A DNA stretch of 64,000 nucleotides from positions 334,343 to 398,342 of the forward strand of contig CAVWCW010000014.1 of assembly GCA_963753615.1 (NCBI GenBank), given 5' to 3'. Of this stretch, positions 42,162 to 53,018 are shown one piece after another. The notes beneath the pieces are model-generated. The model had not been told where the DNA came from. It searched no databases and saw only the letters and a list, made by a program, of their open reading frames with translations. Position 1 is the first letter of the stretch. Every line of letters starts with the position of its first letter. The DNA comes from CAVWCW01 sp963753615 (lineage in GTDB: Bacteria; Pseudomonadota; Gammaproteobacteria; Chromatiales; Chromatiaceae). The position numbers and the translations under genes were made by a program.

Positions 42162-44951
42162 ATGAAAAATAGGCTTATCCGAATAATCGGCGTGGTCGCG
42201 GTTTTAGAGATCGGCTACCTGGTGCTGATCAATCTCGCCTTGACCCTGCCGTTGACCCAGACACTGCTCAACCAGCTGAAGCCGGACAAGTTTTCAGTAT
42301 CCTGGGATCGGGCCTGGTCCTGGTACCCCTTCCGCGTCCACGCTGAAGGCGTCTTCGTGAACGGGCAAACCTCCTCGCAACAGTGGCAGGCGGAGGCCAC
42401 ACGCGCCTCCGCATCCGTGTCGTTGTTGCCGCTGCTCACCCGCACAGTAAAGATCAGCGGCGTGGATGCGGAAAATGCCGAGTTTCGTCTCCGGCCCCGG
42501 CCCAAGCCGGACAAGGACTATGCTCTGATCCGCGAATTTTTCCCGCCGATCGAGGGGCGCGACCCCGACCTGCCCGCTGTCCCCAAGGTCCGCAAGCCGG
42601 GGACCGGGTGGACGATTGCGGTCGATGATGTCCATGCCCGGGGGCAACATGCGGTGTGGATCTATCAGGTTCGCGCCACACTTCAGGGCGATCTCAGGGC
42701 GGATCTGTCCTATACCGGTCGTGGCGGCCCCTTTTCCCTTTCGCGTGGAAGAGCCGAGGTGGAAATCGCCTCTCTGGTGATCAACGACGAGGTTGCGGTG
42801 TCCCAAGCCGGCAGGGTTGCGGGAAGCTTCCAGATGGCGCCGTTCGTGCCTGCGGAGAACAAGGGAGTGAAGGCCTTGGGATTTCTGGCCGCGGACGCCG
42901 AGGTGGATATGCCGGTCGAGAGCCTGGACTTTCTCGACATCTACCTCGGACGGTTCAATGGGATGGAGGTCGACGGTGTCGGAACCCTGAAAGGCCGGCT
43001 GCACTATGACCGGGGTAACCTGTCGCAGGGCACCGATTTGCTGGTTACGGCTTCCGAACTTGCCTTGAATGTCGATCGCTACAGGGTTCAGGGGACCGGA
43101 AGCATCCACGTCAAGGCGACGCCGTTGCAAGACGAGGTGATGGACGTCCAGATCCTGTTCGGCGCCCTTGACGCCTTCCATGGCGGTCAGCGGCAGGTCT
43201 TGTTCAGAGGTGACAACCTTTTGGTAGAGCTGCGAGGCAGCAACCGGATTTTGAACGATGAAAAGCGGGTGGCAGGCGGGGGGCGGGCCCTGATCAGGAT
43301 TCCTGAAGCGGCGGTGCCCGACCTGGATGCCTACCAATACTTGCTTCCCGATCGGTGGCCGGTCCGGTTGCATGGGGGAACCGGCAAGCTTAAAGGAGAG
43401 GCGGAATTGTCGGCATCGGCTTTGAGCGCTGACCTCCATCTGTTCTCGGAAGACGCCGACCTGGCGCTGAAAGACTATCGTTTTGTTGCCAACCTGGAAC
43501 TTGGCCTCAAGGCCCGGGGCGGAACCGACGATACCGCGCTGATAGACCTTTCCGGCACCTATTTGACCCTGGATGACGCCCGGCTGGCCAGCGCCGAAGC
43601 GGGGCAGTCCAAACCATGGCAGGCCTCCCTTACCCTTTCCGAGGGGGCTCTCAGGGTACCGGTAGCCGGCGCCGAAGCAGAAAACCCGGGCTTCAGATAC
43701 GCCATGAAGACCTTGAGTGAGCAGAATTTGCAGGAGATCCTGACGGAAATGGACGCCAAAATTGACGCGGAATTACAGATTTCCGATCTGTCCTGGCTCA
43801 ACCTGCTCCTCCAGAATCCGTTCGATCTGGCGGTTTTCGGTTCCGGGAAAGTCGAGGCCGACCTCGATATCCAGTCCGGCTGGTTCGCGGCAGGCTCGGC
43901 GTTGAGCGTTCGCCCGCAGGATCTGCAGGTGCAATTTCTGGATTACCTTGCCGCGGGCGACGGCCGGATCGATCTGGCGGTGGCGCGGGGAGGGGAGGCG
44001 CCCGATTTGGTGCTCGAGGCGAGCCTCGCGGGGGGTAACCTTCGCCGTCGCGATGAAGAGGAATCTGTGGTCGAAGCGGTTGAATTGGTTGTCGCGGCGG
44101 AAGCGCAGCAGGTGCGTATTGGCGAAGACGCCAGGGTATCGGCCATCGACCTGCGGATACCGACTGCCCGGGTCAGCGACCTGTCGGTATACAACGGGTT
44201 TTTTCCCGAGCAGATGCCGGTGCGCCTGTCTGGGGGGGAGGCGAACCTAAGCGCAGATATCCACTTGGAGCGGGAAACCGCCGGCGGATATCTGCGCTTT
44301 GAGACCAAAGGCCTGCGCAGCCAATTGGGTGAGCAGCAGTTGGCCGGCGAACTCAGCCTGGACATCACCCTGACGGACGGGGTTCCTGCCAATATGGACT
44401 TCGATATTTCCGGCTCTTCGTTGCGCCTGGACGGGTTCAAGGTGGTCGGTGAGCATGCTCAGCATGATCGCCCGGGCTGGCAGGGCAGCGTAGATCTGCA
44501 CAAAGGACGGGTGGTCTGGAAAAAGCCGATTCAGCTCGACCTGGAGGCTGGCATCGCAATGAACGACTCTCGCCCGATCGTCGCGATTCTGGCCAACGAA
44601 AGGGGCAAGCACGGTTGGATCGAGAAGTTGCTGACGGTGCACGACGTTGAGGGGGAAGCGTCGCTTTCGGCAAAGTCCCGGCAACTGGTTATCGCCTACG
44701 CCTTCGCCGGAAGCGACAAGATCGATGTCGGCGCAAAGGGCTTGATCAATGACGATACCCGGGAGGGTATCTTTCTGGCCCGATATCGAAAGCTGCAGGG
44801 AATCCTGAAGTCCAAGGACGGGGACCGAAACTTCGACCTTATTCGTGCCCGGGAAAAGTTCGACTCCTATATGCCGGGGGAAACCTCCGTGGGGCTGGGG
44901 AACGGCGAATCGGCCCAGATGCCGGTGCCGCCAGGCTCAAACCCTGACTGA
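42162..44951 (+). CDS. AsmA/TamB-like large envelope protein
   Basis: A 929-residue protein with a single N-terminal membrane anchor (IIGVVAVLEIGYLVLINLAL) and a long, beta-rich periplasmic body made of repeated strand-turn units (for example GVGTLKGRLHYDRGNL, GGTGKLKGEAELSASAL, GGEANLSADIHL). The layout fits AsmA-like bridge proteins of the RBG (repeating beta groove) type that move lipids. No exact family is recognised. It lies 400 bases downstream of another AsmA protein, in the same direction. Confidence 0.7.
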   Translation: MKNRLIRIIGVVAVLEIGYLVLINLALTLPLTQTLLNQLKPDKFSVSWDRAWSWYPFRVHAEGVFVNGQTSSQQWQAEATRASASVSLLPLLTRTVKISGVDAENAEFRLRPRPKPDKDYALIREFFPPIEGRDPDLPAVPKVRKPGTGWTIAVDDVHARGQHAVWIYQVRATLQGDLRADLSYTGRGGPFSLSRGRAEVEIASLVINDEVAVSQAGRVAGSFQMAPFVPAENKGVKALGFLAADAEVDMPVESLDFLDIYLGRFNGMEVDGVGTLKGRLHYDRGNLSQGTDLLVTASELALNVDRYRVQGTGSIHVKATPLQDEVMDVQILFGALDAFHGGQRQVLFRGDNLLVELRGSNRILNDEKRVAGGGRALIRIPEAAVPDLDAYQYLLPDRWPVRLHGGTGKLKGEAELSASALSADLHLFSEDADLALKDYRFVANLELGLKARGGTDDTALIDLSGTYLTLDDARLASAEAGQSKPWQASLTLSEGALRVPVAGAEAENPGFRYAMKTLSEQNLQEILTEMDAKIDAELQISDLSWLNLLLQNPFDLAVFGSGKVEADLDIQSGWFAAGSALSVRPQDLQVQFLDYLAAGDGRIDLAVARGGEAPDLVLEASLAGGNLRRRDEEESVVEAVELVVAAEAQQVRIGEDARVSAIDLRIPTARVSDLSVYNGFFPEQMPVRLSGGEANLSADIHLERETAGGYLRFETKGLRSQLGEQQLAGELSLDITLTDGVPANMDFDISGSSLRLDGFKVVGEHAQHDRPGWQGSVDLHKGRVVWKKPIQLDLEAGIAMNDSRPIVAILANERGKHGWIEKLLTVHDVEGEASLSAKSRQLVIAYAFAGSDKIDVGAKGLINDDTREGIFLARYRKLQGILKSKDGDRNFDLIRAREKFDSYMPGETSVGLGNGESAQMPVPPGSNPD

Positions 44952-45048
44952 CGCATATTCCTGCGACGTCCCATCTTCCTGCAGGGTATGGGGCACTGGC
45001 GCGATGTTTTGGTTTAAGAGCACGGGGCTGGCCGGGACGCAGTACGCC

Positions 45049-46437
45049 TTATCGACCGTGCTCGGTTGCTGCCTGGGTGAGGCGCCGGTGTTGGCGCACC
45101 AGATTCCATCCGACCACCAACCAGGCGATCACCAACACCAGGGTGAAGACGAGAAACCCCTGGGTGGGTAACGTCAGCAACTGTACGCCAACCAGCACCG
45201 TGAGCGCGGCCAGCAGATCACCAATGCGGGCGAACAGGGTGTCGACGGTAGGCTTACCTTTGAACTTGGTTTCCGAGGAGACCGGCAGCCAGACCAGATG
45301 CCGGGCGGTGTTGTTGATCGAGTAATCGGTGGCGTTTTCGGCGATTTTCATCACCTTGACCATCGCCAACAACGGCACTACGGCCATTGCGGCGTATCCC
45401 AACAGGGCGATGGCGGGCATCAGCATCAGGACCGCCGAGAAGCCCCCGAACTTCAGCAGTCGCGAGGCGACAAACGCCTGGAGGAACAAGGCGACCGCGT
45501 TGACCCAGAAGAAGAAGTTGCCATAGAAGGCGGTCGTGCCGTCCTTTCTGAATTGATCCTGAGCGGCCTGCTCGGTGATGCCGGACGCCGCTGCCGCGTC
45601 GGTCAATGACTCCTGGACCACCCGATACAGGACGTTTTCACCGTTGGTATTGACCCAGTTCATGAGCAGCGTGATCACGGCCACCGTTAACAGATACCGG
45701 TGGCTCAGAATAAGCCGCAACGCCCCTTGGCTGCGCTGACCGGGCGGGTTCACGGCTCGCTGCGGGACGCTGGAGCCCGATCCGGCCGGCCCGAGTCGGT
45801 CCGCGAGCCAGGTGAGGCCGATCGAGGCCAGGAGCGGTGCCATCGCGACCAGAAGCAAGGACTGCTTAACGACCGGCTCCGAAGCAACCAGAATCTGTGT
45901 CAGCCAGGAGCCGAAGACCGCGCCCGCCGTGGCACCGACGGCGACGAAGGGGATCAGGCGGCTGCCTTGCTCGCTGTTGTAGAGGTCCGCTGCAAAGGCC
46001 CAGAACTGCGCTACGACAAAGACCCCGAACATGCCGACCCAGAGGTAGAAGAGGATTCCCATCAACGGCAGCGGCCCGAACCAGAGGCCCGGCTGCAGGA
46101 TCCAGAAAATCAGCATATTGGAGATGCAGAACAGGGTGGTCCAGGTAATCAGGGGCACACGGGGCAGCGCGGAGACCAGTTTGGCGTAGGCCGCGACAAC
46201 GAACAGCAACAGTACGCCCTGACCGAAGCTCGAATAGGCCTTGAGCTCCATCTTGGATAGGCCCGGGATGTCGGAAACGGCGAGCCAGCCTTCGCGCAAG
46301 GGTTTGATCAGATAGTAGGCGCAGAGGATCAGAAACACATTGGCGAACATCAGCAGGGCGGTCCTGCCTTCGCCAGGCCGCAGATCGGTAAAGATCCGCA
46401 GCATCCGCTCGCCAGGGCTAAGCCTGACCGTATTCAT
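45049..46437 (-). CDS. ATP/ADP-translocase-like (NTT/Tlc superfamily) carrier
   Basis: A 462-residue membrane protein with 11-12 helices. CAYYLIKPLREGWLAV near residue 40 and NNTARHLVWLPVSSETKFKGKPTVDT near 380 match the ATP:ADP antiporter family, the latter being the K-x-K-rich conserved segment. Classic members are in obligate intracellular bacteria and plastids. Homologues in free-living bacteria are known but have no proved substrate. The gene converges with the AsmA-like gene and lies downstream of the serine hydrolase gene, same strand. Confidence 0.8.
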   Translation of the reverse strand: MNTVRLSPGERMLRIFTDLRPGEGRTALLMFANVFLILCAYYLIKPLREGWLAVSDIPGLSKMELKAYSSFGQGVLLLFVVAAYAKLVSALPRVPLITWTTLFCISNMLIFWILQPGLWFGPLPLMGILFYLWVGMFGVFVVAQFWAFAADLYNSEQGSRLIPFVAVGATAGAVFGSWLTQILVASEPVVKQSLLLVAMAPLLASIGLTWLADRLGPAGSGSSVPQRAVNPPGQRSQGALRLILSHRYLLTVAVITLLMNWVNTNGENVLYRVVQESLTDAAAASGITEQAAQDQFRKDGTTAFYGNFFFWVNAVALFLQAFVASRLLKFGGFSAVLMLMPAIALLGYAAMAVVPLLAMVKVMKIAENATDYSINNTARHLVWLPVSSETKFKGKPTVDTLFARIGDLLAALTVLVGVQLLTLPTQGFLVFTLVLVIAWLVVGWNLVRQHRRLTQAATEHGR

Positions 46438-46547
46438 TTCCCGTCACTCCCGCTCCGTGCTGCGGATCTCAACCCGGGGGCATTGCGACCCCCGACTCCC
46501 AATTGGCCGGGCTCGTCCAGCCAGGACCGGGCCCGACGCGGTGGCCG

Positions 46548-47828
46548 CTATGGATCTGCCTTGGGCGTTTCCGGGTGGCTCTTCTCCAGAATGCGCTGGA
46601 TCTTGGTCGCCAGCGTCTGGTGCTCCACCGCCGAGTTCACGCGCAACACGTTGGAGATCAGCATCACCATGTAGCGCAGGCGCTGGTCTGGGGCCGGGCT
46701 CTCGACGATGGCGAACGAGTTCATGTAGTTTTTGACGTTGCCTTTGTATTTGCCGCACTTGAAATCGGGCTCTTCCTTACAGCTGTAAAGCGAGCCGGAT
46801 TTGAAATAGACGGCGGCATCCTTGAGCGCGGGGGATGAGGCGTAGCGGATGCGCCGCTCGGTATTGTAGAGCAGCCGCTTGAGTTCACGGCTGGAGAACT
46901 CGTCCACCAGGCGCCCCTGCTCCATGCGCAAGCCGAATGTCATCAACGCCCTGGCGGTGGCGTAGCTGTTGCCCGGACCCTGAACCTTGGCTTTGCCGCC
47001 GCGGGTGAAAAAGCTACCCTGGCGAAAGTGTTCGAGGTCGAAGCCGTTGCGGGTCAGAGGCTCGTAGAAGGCCGTTTCGAACAGGGCGGTCAGTTCCTTT
47101 TTCGGTGTCTCATCGAAGAACCGCTGAATCTCCGCCTCGGGCGGCGGATAATCCCGGCCGAACTGGCGCATCAGCATGGCTTCGCGCATCAGCATGGCGG
47201 CGGCGGAGTTGGAACTCGGGGACAGCATCCAGTCCAGGTACTCCCAGAGGGTCGCGCGGTCCCCCACCGCAATCGTGCTGCGCGTCAGCTTCTGGGTATC
47301 CACGTCGAACTTGCGCACCGTGTGGTGATCGCGCTGCGAGAAGGCGTCCGCGGTGACGATGGTTTCCTGGAGCACGCGTTTGCGCTGCGCCGGGTCCGGC
47401 CAGGTATCGCCAAGGGCCTGAAATACCGCCAGTGCTACCACCAGCTTGCCGACGCTGCCCACGTTCTGTTTGTGATCGCCCCGGTGTTCCGCGTAACGCG
47501 GGTGGTCCGGGTCCGACAAGTCCAACACAGCGATACCGTATTGGGCGGCATGGTCCCCCAGCAGGGCTTGGATCTGCTGGCTGAATGCCGGGTCAGGGGG
47601 TGGAAGTTCGAGATCCGGGTAGTCGAGCAGCCTCAAATCCACCTGATCGGTATCGAGCAGGGCGCCGGCCGGCTGCTTGGGCCCCTGGATCTTGCCCTCA
47701 TGCGCCAGGCGCGAGGCCTCCAGGCGGCGAATGCCCGTGTCCTCGTAGCCATCCAGGGGATAGCCGTGGGTCAGGACGGGGAGGCCGAGTCCCAGGGCCA
47801 GGGCGAGCAGGGTGGAATGTCTGATCAT
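46548..47828 (-). CDS. Exported serine hydrolase of the beta-lactamase/PBP fold
   Basis: A 426-residue protein with signal peptide MIRHSTLLALALGLGLPVLTHG. Three serine-acylase motifs are visible: SVGK (Ser125, Lys128), SSN (205-207) and KSGS near 362. This fits class A beta-lactamase or low-molecular-weight penicillin-binding folds. Size and the absence of PBP domains leave the substrate open. The start overlaps the end of the PEP-synthase-like gene by four bases, a tight coupling that suggests joint action in the periplasm. The open frame upstream is a shadow. Confidence 0.82.
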   Translation of the reverse strand: MIRHSTLLALALGLGLPVLTHGYPLDGYEDTGIRRLEASRLAHEGKIQGPKQPAGALLDTDQVDLRLLDYPDLELPPPDPAFSQQIQALLGDHAAQYGIAVLDLSDPDHPRYAEHRGDHKQNVGSVGKLVVALAVFQALGDTWPDPAQRKRVLQETIVTADAFSQRDHHTVRKFDVDTQKLTRSTIAVGDRATLWEYLDWMLSPSSNSAAAMLMREAMLMRQFGRDYPPPEAEIQRFFDETPKKELTALFETAFYEPLTRNGFDLEHFRQGSFFTRGGKAKVQGPGNSYATARALMTFGLRMEQGRLVDEFSSRELKRLLYNTERRIRYASSPALKDAAVYFKSGSLYSCKEEPDFKCGKYKGNVKNYMNSFAIVESPAPDQRLRYMVMLISNVLRVNSAVEHQTLATKIQRILEKSHPETPKADP

Positions 47829-50736
47829 TGTGCGGCTACCTCGTCGAGGCTGATTTGCTTGTTCATGCTGGCACCCAGCGCCTGGTCCATTTCGACCAGA
47901 TAGGCATTGCCCCGGGCGCTTTTGCTCTCGAGGAATGGGCGGATCTGAAACAGCCTCAGTTGCCCGTCCACAAAGCCGAATTCCACATCGGCGGCCGCGG
48001 GCTGGCCGTTGTCGTCGACGATGGCGGGGAAGCGTTGCGGCAACTCGTCGCGGGCGAACCGAATCAGGCGCTCGACCTCCTGCGGCTGCAATACGCTGTC
48101 GGCGCCGCTGGCGGGCAGCTTCTCGATACCTCCGCCGGAGGCGGGCAGACGGCGCCAGGGAGCGGTCGCGGTGGCCAGCACCCGCACCGAGCCGTCTCGA
48201 GTGTCGATGCGCAGGGATTCCGCGGCCTGACCGTCCACCGCTCCGCCGACGCCCTCGTTGATAGCGACCGACAGCACCTCCCGATCGCCGGTATCCAGGT
48301 CCTGGGTGACCAATACGCCCGACTTGTCCGAAGCCACGGACTTCAGCAGCAGGATCGACGTATAGACGTGTTCCGGGCTCTCCATGTGGGATTGGCGCCA
48401 GGCGAAGGCGCGGGCGGTAAACGGCGAGGCCCATACCCGGCTGATCGCCTTGAGCAGTGCGTCGAAGCCGACGACATTGGGCAGGGTCAGGTTGAGGCCG
48501 GCACCGGTAAAGCCCGCCAGGTCCTCCACATTGGTGTCCGAGCGCACGAAGACCCCGGTGTCGGCGCTGCCGAAGGCTGTCTCCAAGGCGCTCTTCAGGG
48601 CCTTCCGAAAGGCCGCGCTGGGTTCGGTGGTGAGAATGATCTGGTAGAGTTCGGCGCGGAATGCCTCGGTCGCGCTGGTCCGTTCGGCGGAGCCCGGCGG
48701 CAGGCTGGCCAACGTCTGATACTGGGCGACCATCCAGTCGAAAACGCTGCGGTCTTCACCCTGGTAGGGCCGGTCCAGCACCTCGGCCTTGAAAATGCCG
48801 AACGGGATGGCCACCCCGGGGGCCACCGCCTCGGGGAAGGCGGCCCGCAGCCCGCCCAGCTTGGCCGCCTTGGGGCCCACGCTGCGGCCCGAATCGTCGG
48901 CCCGCAGGTCGTCCAGGTCGACGAACTCGCGAACCGAAAGGTCCAGCTTGTCGAGGTCGGGGCGGATCACCACCTCGCTTGCGCCGCGAGATTCGCCGAG
49001 GATATCGGCCCAGCGGTCATCGAAGCGGGACAGTTCCACCAGGCCCGCCGGGCTAACCGCCAACACCACCCGCTCGCCGTTGTGGGCGTCGAGCTGCGGC
49101 GTCAGCCGTTCATTGACCGAGACATTCGGGATACCCAGGTTGCGCGCGAGCAGCTGGACGTGGGAGAGCGGGTTGCCTTCCCCGGCGGTCAGGATGCCGG
49201 CAATCGGCGGCAGGTCGGAGATGGTCTCCGGCAGCAGATAAATGCCCTTGGGGTCGAGCGATTCCAGGTGGCCGGGCTCGGGCCGCGTGTACAGTTGCCC
49301 GACGGCGATACCCGGGTTCAGGGCGTGCAAGCCGACCCCGATCTCGTCGCCAAACAGGTTATGGCGGACGCCGGCCGCGCGGTTGCCGTCTTGGGACAGG
49401 CCGTCGAGGTTCTGCGAGTAGAACAACAGGGGGCCGCCGCGGAGCTGGTCCTGGACGAACAGCATCGCCTTGGGCTCGATCTCCGCCAACTTCTGCATCG
49501 AATCGAAGAAGAAGAAGCGCAGATTCTGGGTGGCCCAACCCGGAACCCGGCCCAGGTAGCGCAGTTCGTTCAAGTAGTCGCCAAGGCGGATGCTCGGTCC
49601 CTTGAGTCTGTCCCGGCTCTGCTGCAGGGCCTCGCGTTCCCGCGCCTTGATCAACCCGGCGCCGTAGGCGGCCTCCGCCGCGGCCCCCAAGAGGGCGATT
49701 CGTTGGCTGCGGGGCATCTCCGGCAGGGACTCCCGCAGCTCGGCACCGGCGCGGAAATTCTCGTCCTCCAGTCGCAGGCTGAGGTCCAGCACCCGCACTC
49801 GGGCGGCGGGGGATCGCACTCGCCCGAGGGAATCCCGCAGATCGGCGAGCAGGTCGGCGGTCACCCGATAGCGGTTGGCCGCCGTTTCGTCGCCTTGCAG
49901 CCGCGTGGCGGCATCGCGCAGCATCTGCTGCAGCCAGGGGCCTCCGCTGAAGATCTTGGCATTGGCCTCCAGCACATCGGCCAGCGGCTTGGCCTGATAG
50001 ACCTGGTCGATGAGTTGCGCCAGGTTCAGGTAACGCGCCTTGAGATCGGCGTCGCCGACCGCCGCTGCGTAGTCGCGCACCCGAGCCGCGTCCCCGGCCC
50101 CCGGCGCGCCGTGAATCTTCGCCCGCAACTCCATGAAACCCGGGTCCTTGTCGGACAGGGCGGCGGATTCCTGGCGTACCTTTTGCGCCGATGCATTCTC
50201 CTGTCCGTGGGGGACCAGGCGAACGCCCACACGCAGTGCGGGATAGCGGACGCCTATCCACTCCGGCTGGGCCGCCAAGTACTCGAGCAGCGCGCGGCCG
50301 CCCTCGCGCTCGTCTTCCTCCTGGATGGCGCCCCGGTAAAACAACGCCTGGCGCAGGATCCACCCGTCATCGGCGGCGATCAGGTAGCGCTCGATCAGCA
50401 TCTGGGCGTAGTTGTCGTCGAAGCCCGGCGCAGCAGCCAATGCCTTCGGATCGAGGCCCGCATAGAGATTGGCGATTTTGTAACCCTGGTCCCGCAGTTT
50501 CTTGGTGCGGTCGCTCCACTCGCCGTGCTGGTGGCCTCCGCCGCGCTCTGCGCAGGGATAGGGTTTGGGGGGTGTACGCTGCCGTCGTTGCAGAACCAGC
50601 GCAGGCGCGAGAACGGGCCCCGTGGTGCCTCCTTCATCTCCTGTACCCATTGGCGATCCCGGTCCTGGTCTTCGGACTGGGCCAGCGGGGCGGCGAGCAA
50701 GAGCGATAGCGCAAGAGGCAGGATCAGGCGTCGCAT
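47825..50736 (-). CDS. Exported PEP-synthase/PPDK-like protein with rearranged domains, frameshifted
   Basis: One protein of about 970 residues in two frames. The start MRRLILPLALSLLLAAPLAQS is a Sec signal peptide. A six-C run near 50,570 (CACCCCCCAAACC) carries the indel; past it the main frame continues as RDQGYKIANLYAGLDPKAL. An N-terminal helical region (about 60-420) is followed by a phosphohistidine swivel-like domain (NPLSHVQLLARNLGIPNV) and then a PEP/pyruvate-binding nucleotidyl domain (GPKAAKLGGLRAAF; VFVRSDTNVEDLAGFTGAG; DVEFGFVDGQLRLFQIRPF). In PEP synthase the order is the reverse. An ATP-using enzyme with a signal peptide is unusual. It overlaps the serine hydrolase by ATGA. 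Confidence 0.8.
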
Positions 50737-50941
50737 TCATTTCTCCAATCTCGTAACCGGGGGCCTGAGATTAACACCCCCGACGGGGTCATGCTACGCT
50801 TGACCGGGATCGCCCCCTTGCTCCCCCTGAATTCGCTGGATGGGTTGAAAATAATGGCTCTCACTGGCCTCTCCGTACTGCGCTGGCCCGCGGCCGCTCG
50901 CCTGCGAGCTTGCATAGATCGGGAAGCCGCTGGGGCTGGCC

Positions 50942-52840
50942 TTGACGGCAACAGCAATCTTGGGTTTATTGGCGAGGTCGAGCCTGTCGGCCCGCATCCT
51001 GATCGCCTTGGGGCTCGGGGTGGCGACCGGGCTGTTCCTCGGTGAACTGGCGCAGCCGTTGGAGGTGCTTTCCGGGGCCTATATCCGCCTGATGCAGATG
51101 ACGGTGGTGCCCTACATGGCGGTCGCCCTGATCGTCGGCTTGGGTCAGCTGACCCTGAATCAGGCCAAGTTGTTGGCGACTCGGGGCCTGCTGCTGATGT
51201 TGCTGTTCTGGGGCATTGCCTTCGTCATCCTGTTTTTGATGCCGATGAGTCTGCCCGAACTGCGCTCGGCTTCCTTCTACAGTTCCACTTTGATCGAGCC
51301 CAAGGCCGTGTTCGATTTCGTTGGGCTCTATATCCCGGCCAACCCGTTTCACGCGTTGGCCAATAACGTCGTTCCCGCCGTCGTATTATTCAGTGCCTCG
51401 ATCGGTATCGCCCTGATCGGCATCGACAACAAGGCTGCGTTTATGTCGGGGCTCCAGACCTTTCTGGAGGCCCTGACGCGAGTGGCCAAGTTTATCGTGA
51501 GCCTGACGCCGGTGGGGGTATTCGCTATCGCCGCGGTTACCGCCGGCACCATGACGTTCGAAGAATTTGCGCGGCTGCAGGCCTACTTCGTTATTTTTAT
51601 CGTTGCTGCGCTGTTGCTCACCTTCTGGATCCTGCCTGCCCTGATATCCGTGCTGACGCCGTTTCGCTACAGGGACGTGCTTCGGGTCTCCAAGGATGCA
51701 CTGCTCACGGCCTTTCTCACCCAGAACCTGTTCATCGTGGTGCCCATCCTGGTCGAACACAGCAAGGCTCTGCTGGAAGCCTATAACGCGCGGACGCAGG
51801 ATACCGACAAGCTGGTGGAAATCATTATCCCGGTGACTTTCAATTTCCCCAGTGTCGGGAAACTGATGACCCTCCTGTTCATCCCTTTCACCGCCTGGAT
51901 GGCGGGCAGCGCGCTGGGGCCATTCGACTATCCGAGGCTGTTTCTGCTCGGCCTCGCCAGCTATTTCGCCAAGGCCCAAACCGCATTGCCTTTTCTGATG
52001 GACCAGTTCGAGATTCCTCAGGACCTGTTTCAGCTGTATATCCCGACCAGTATCGTCACCGGCAAGTTCGACACCCTGGTTTCGGCGGTCAATCTGCTGG
52101 CGTTCAGCCTGATCGGGATCGCCGCCCTGAGCGGTTCCCTGGTGTTCAGGCCGACGTTGATTCTGCGTTATCTCCTCATCTCGGCGCTGGTATTGTTCCT
52201 CAGCGTCACGGCAACCGGCGGTCTGCTAACGATGATCACCGACACCGACTTCAAACAGGGCGAACAACTGCTGCACATGCGGCTCGCCGCTCAGCCGGTA
52301 CCCATGCTGGTGCATCGATCGGATCCCGGAAACCTGCAGGTTCCGGAGCAACCTGGGTTGCTGGGCATACGGGATATCAAGCGGCGGGGTAGTTTGAGGG
52401 TGGGTTATGTGCCGGGCAGATATCCGTTTTCCTTCTATAATGCCGCCGACGAACTGGTGGGATTCGACATCGAAATCACCAACCAGCTGGCCAGAGATCT
52501 GGGGGTCGAGTTGGAGTTCGTCCCGATAGTCTGGAACGAGTTAGGGAAGAAACTGGACGCGGGAATCATCGATCTGGTGCCTACGCTCCCCTACCTGCCG
52601 GCGTTATTGGAGCTGGTGGACTATTCCGAACCGGTGATGACGGTAACCCGGGCTTTATCGTCAAAGACCGTCGCCGTCACGATTTCGCCACCCTGGACGC
52701 GCTGAGTACGCAGCGCCAGATCAAGGTCGGCATCGCCGCCAATCCGGCGTTCGTAGAGCAGCAACTACAGACTTGGCTTCCAGGTGTCGAGTTCGAGGTG
52801 GTCGAGCTGAACTCGCCGGACGAGTTCTTCGCCTCGAAAG
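50942..52840 (+). CDS. Second dicarboxylate symporter/solute-binding fusion, frameshifted and truncated
   Basis: From TTG 50,942, the paralogue of the gene at 35,670, with the same order: DAACS domain (about 10-420) then a family 3 binding domain (RGSLRVGYVPGRYPFSFYN; LVGFDIEITNQLARDLGV). A missing G in GGG near 52,648 shifts the frame, so the plain ORF stops at 52,705. The right frame continues as KDRRRHDFATLDALSTQRQIKVGIAANPAF (given by ends only) to about 52,840, where homology stops mid-domain. About 110 C-terminal residues are missing. It diverges from the PEP-synthase-like gene. Confidence 0.8.
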
Positions 52841-52843
52841 CAA

Positions 52844-53011
52844 TACATCGGCGTTGCCGGGCGCACTTCAACCATCGTATTGCTCAAGGTACTGAACGAC
52901 CGGCCTGACTTTATTCGTCCGCGCGAGGAAATCGCTGAGCGTTTTAGTACCGCTCTCACTGCTGATGGTTATGAATCGTTATTTGAAGAACTGTTAGGCG
53001 AGAAATCCTGA
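52844..53011 (+). pseudogene. Orphan C-terminal fragment of an unknown gene
   Basis: After the symporter homology ends, an open frame encodes YIGVAGRTSTIVLLKVLNDR…SLFEELLGEKS and a stop at 53,009-53,011. Composition is protein-like. It is 55 codons with no start of its own and begins exactly where the previous gene breaks off, so I read it as the tail of a different gene joined there. It ends 7 bases before the methyltransferase start, a natural operon spacing. Family unrecognised. Confidence 0.45.
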
Positions 53012-53018
53012 CGTTCTG

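Noticed and set aside
47828..50803. 991-codon plus-strand ORF opposite the PEP-synthase-like gene
   Set aside because: The minus frame has clear domain motifs. The plus frame is a codon-bias mirror with no motif.
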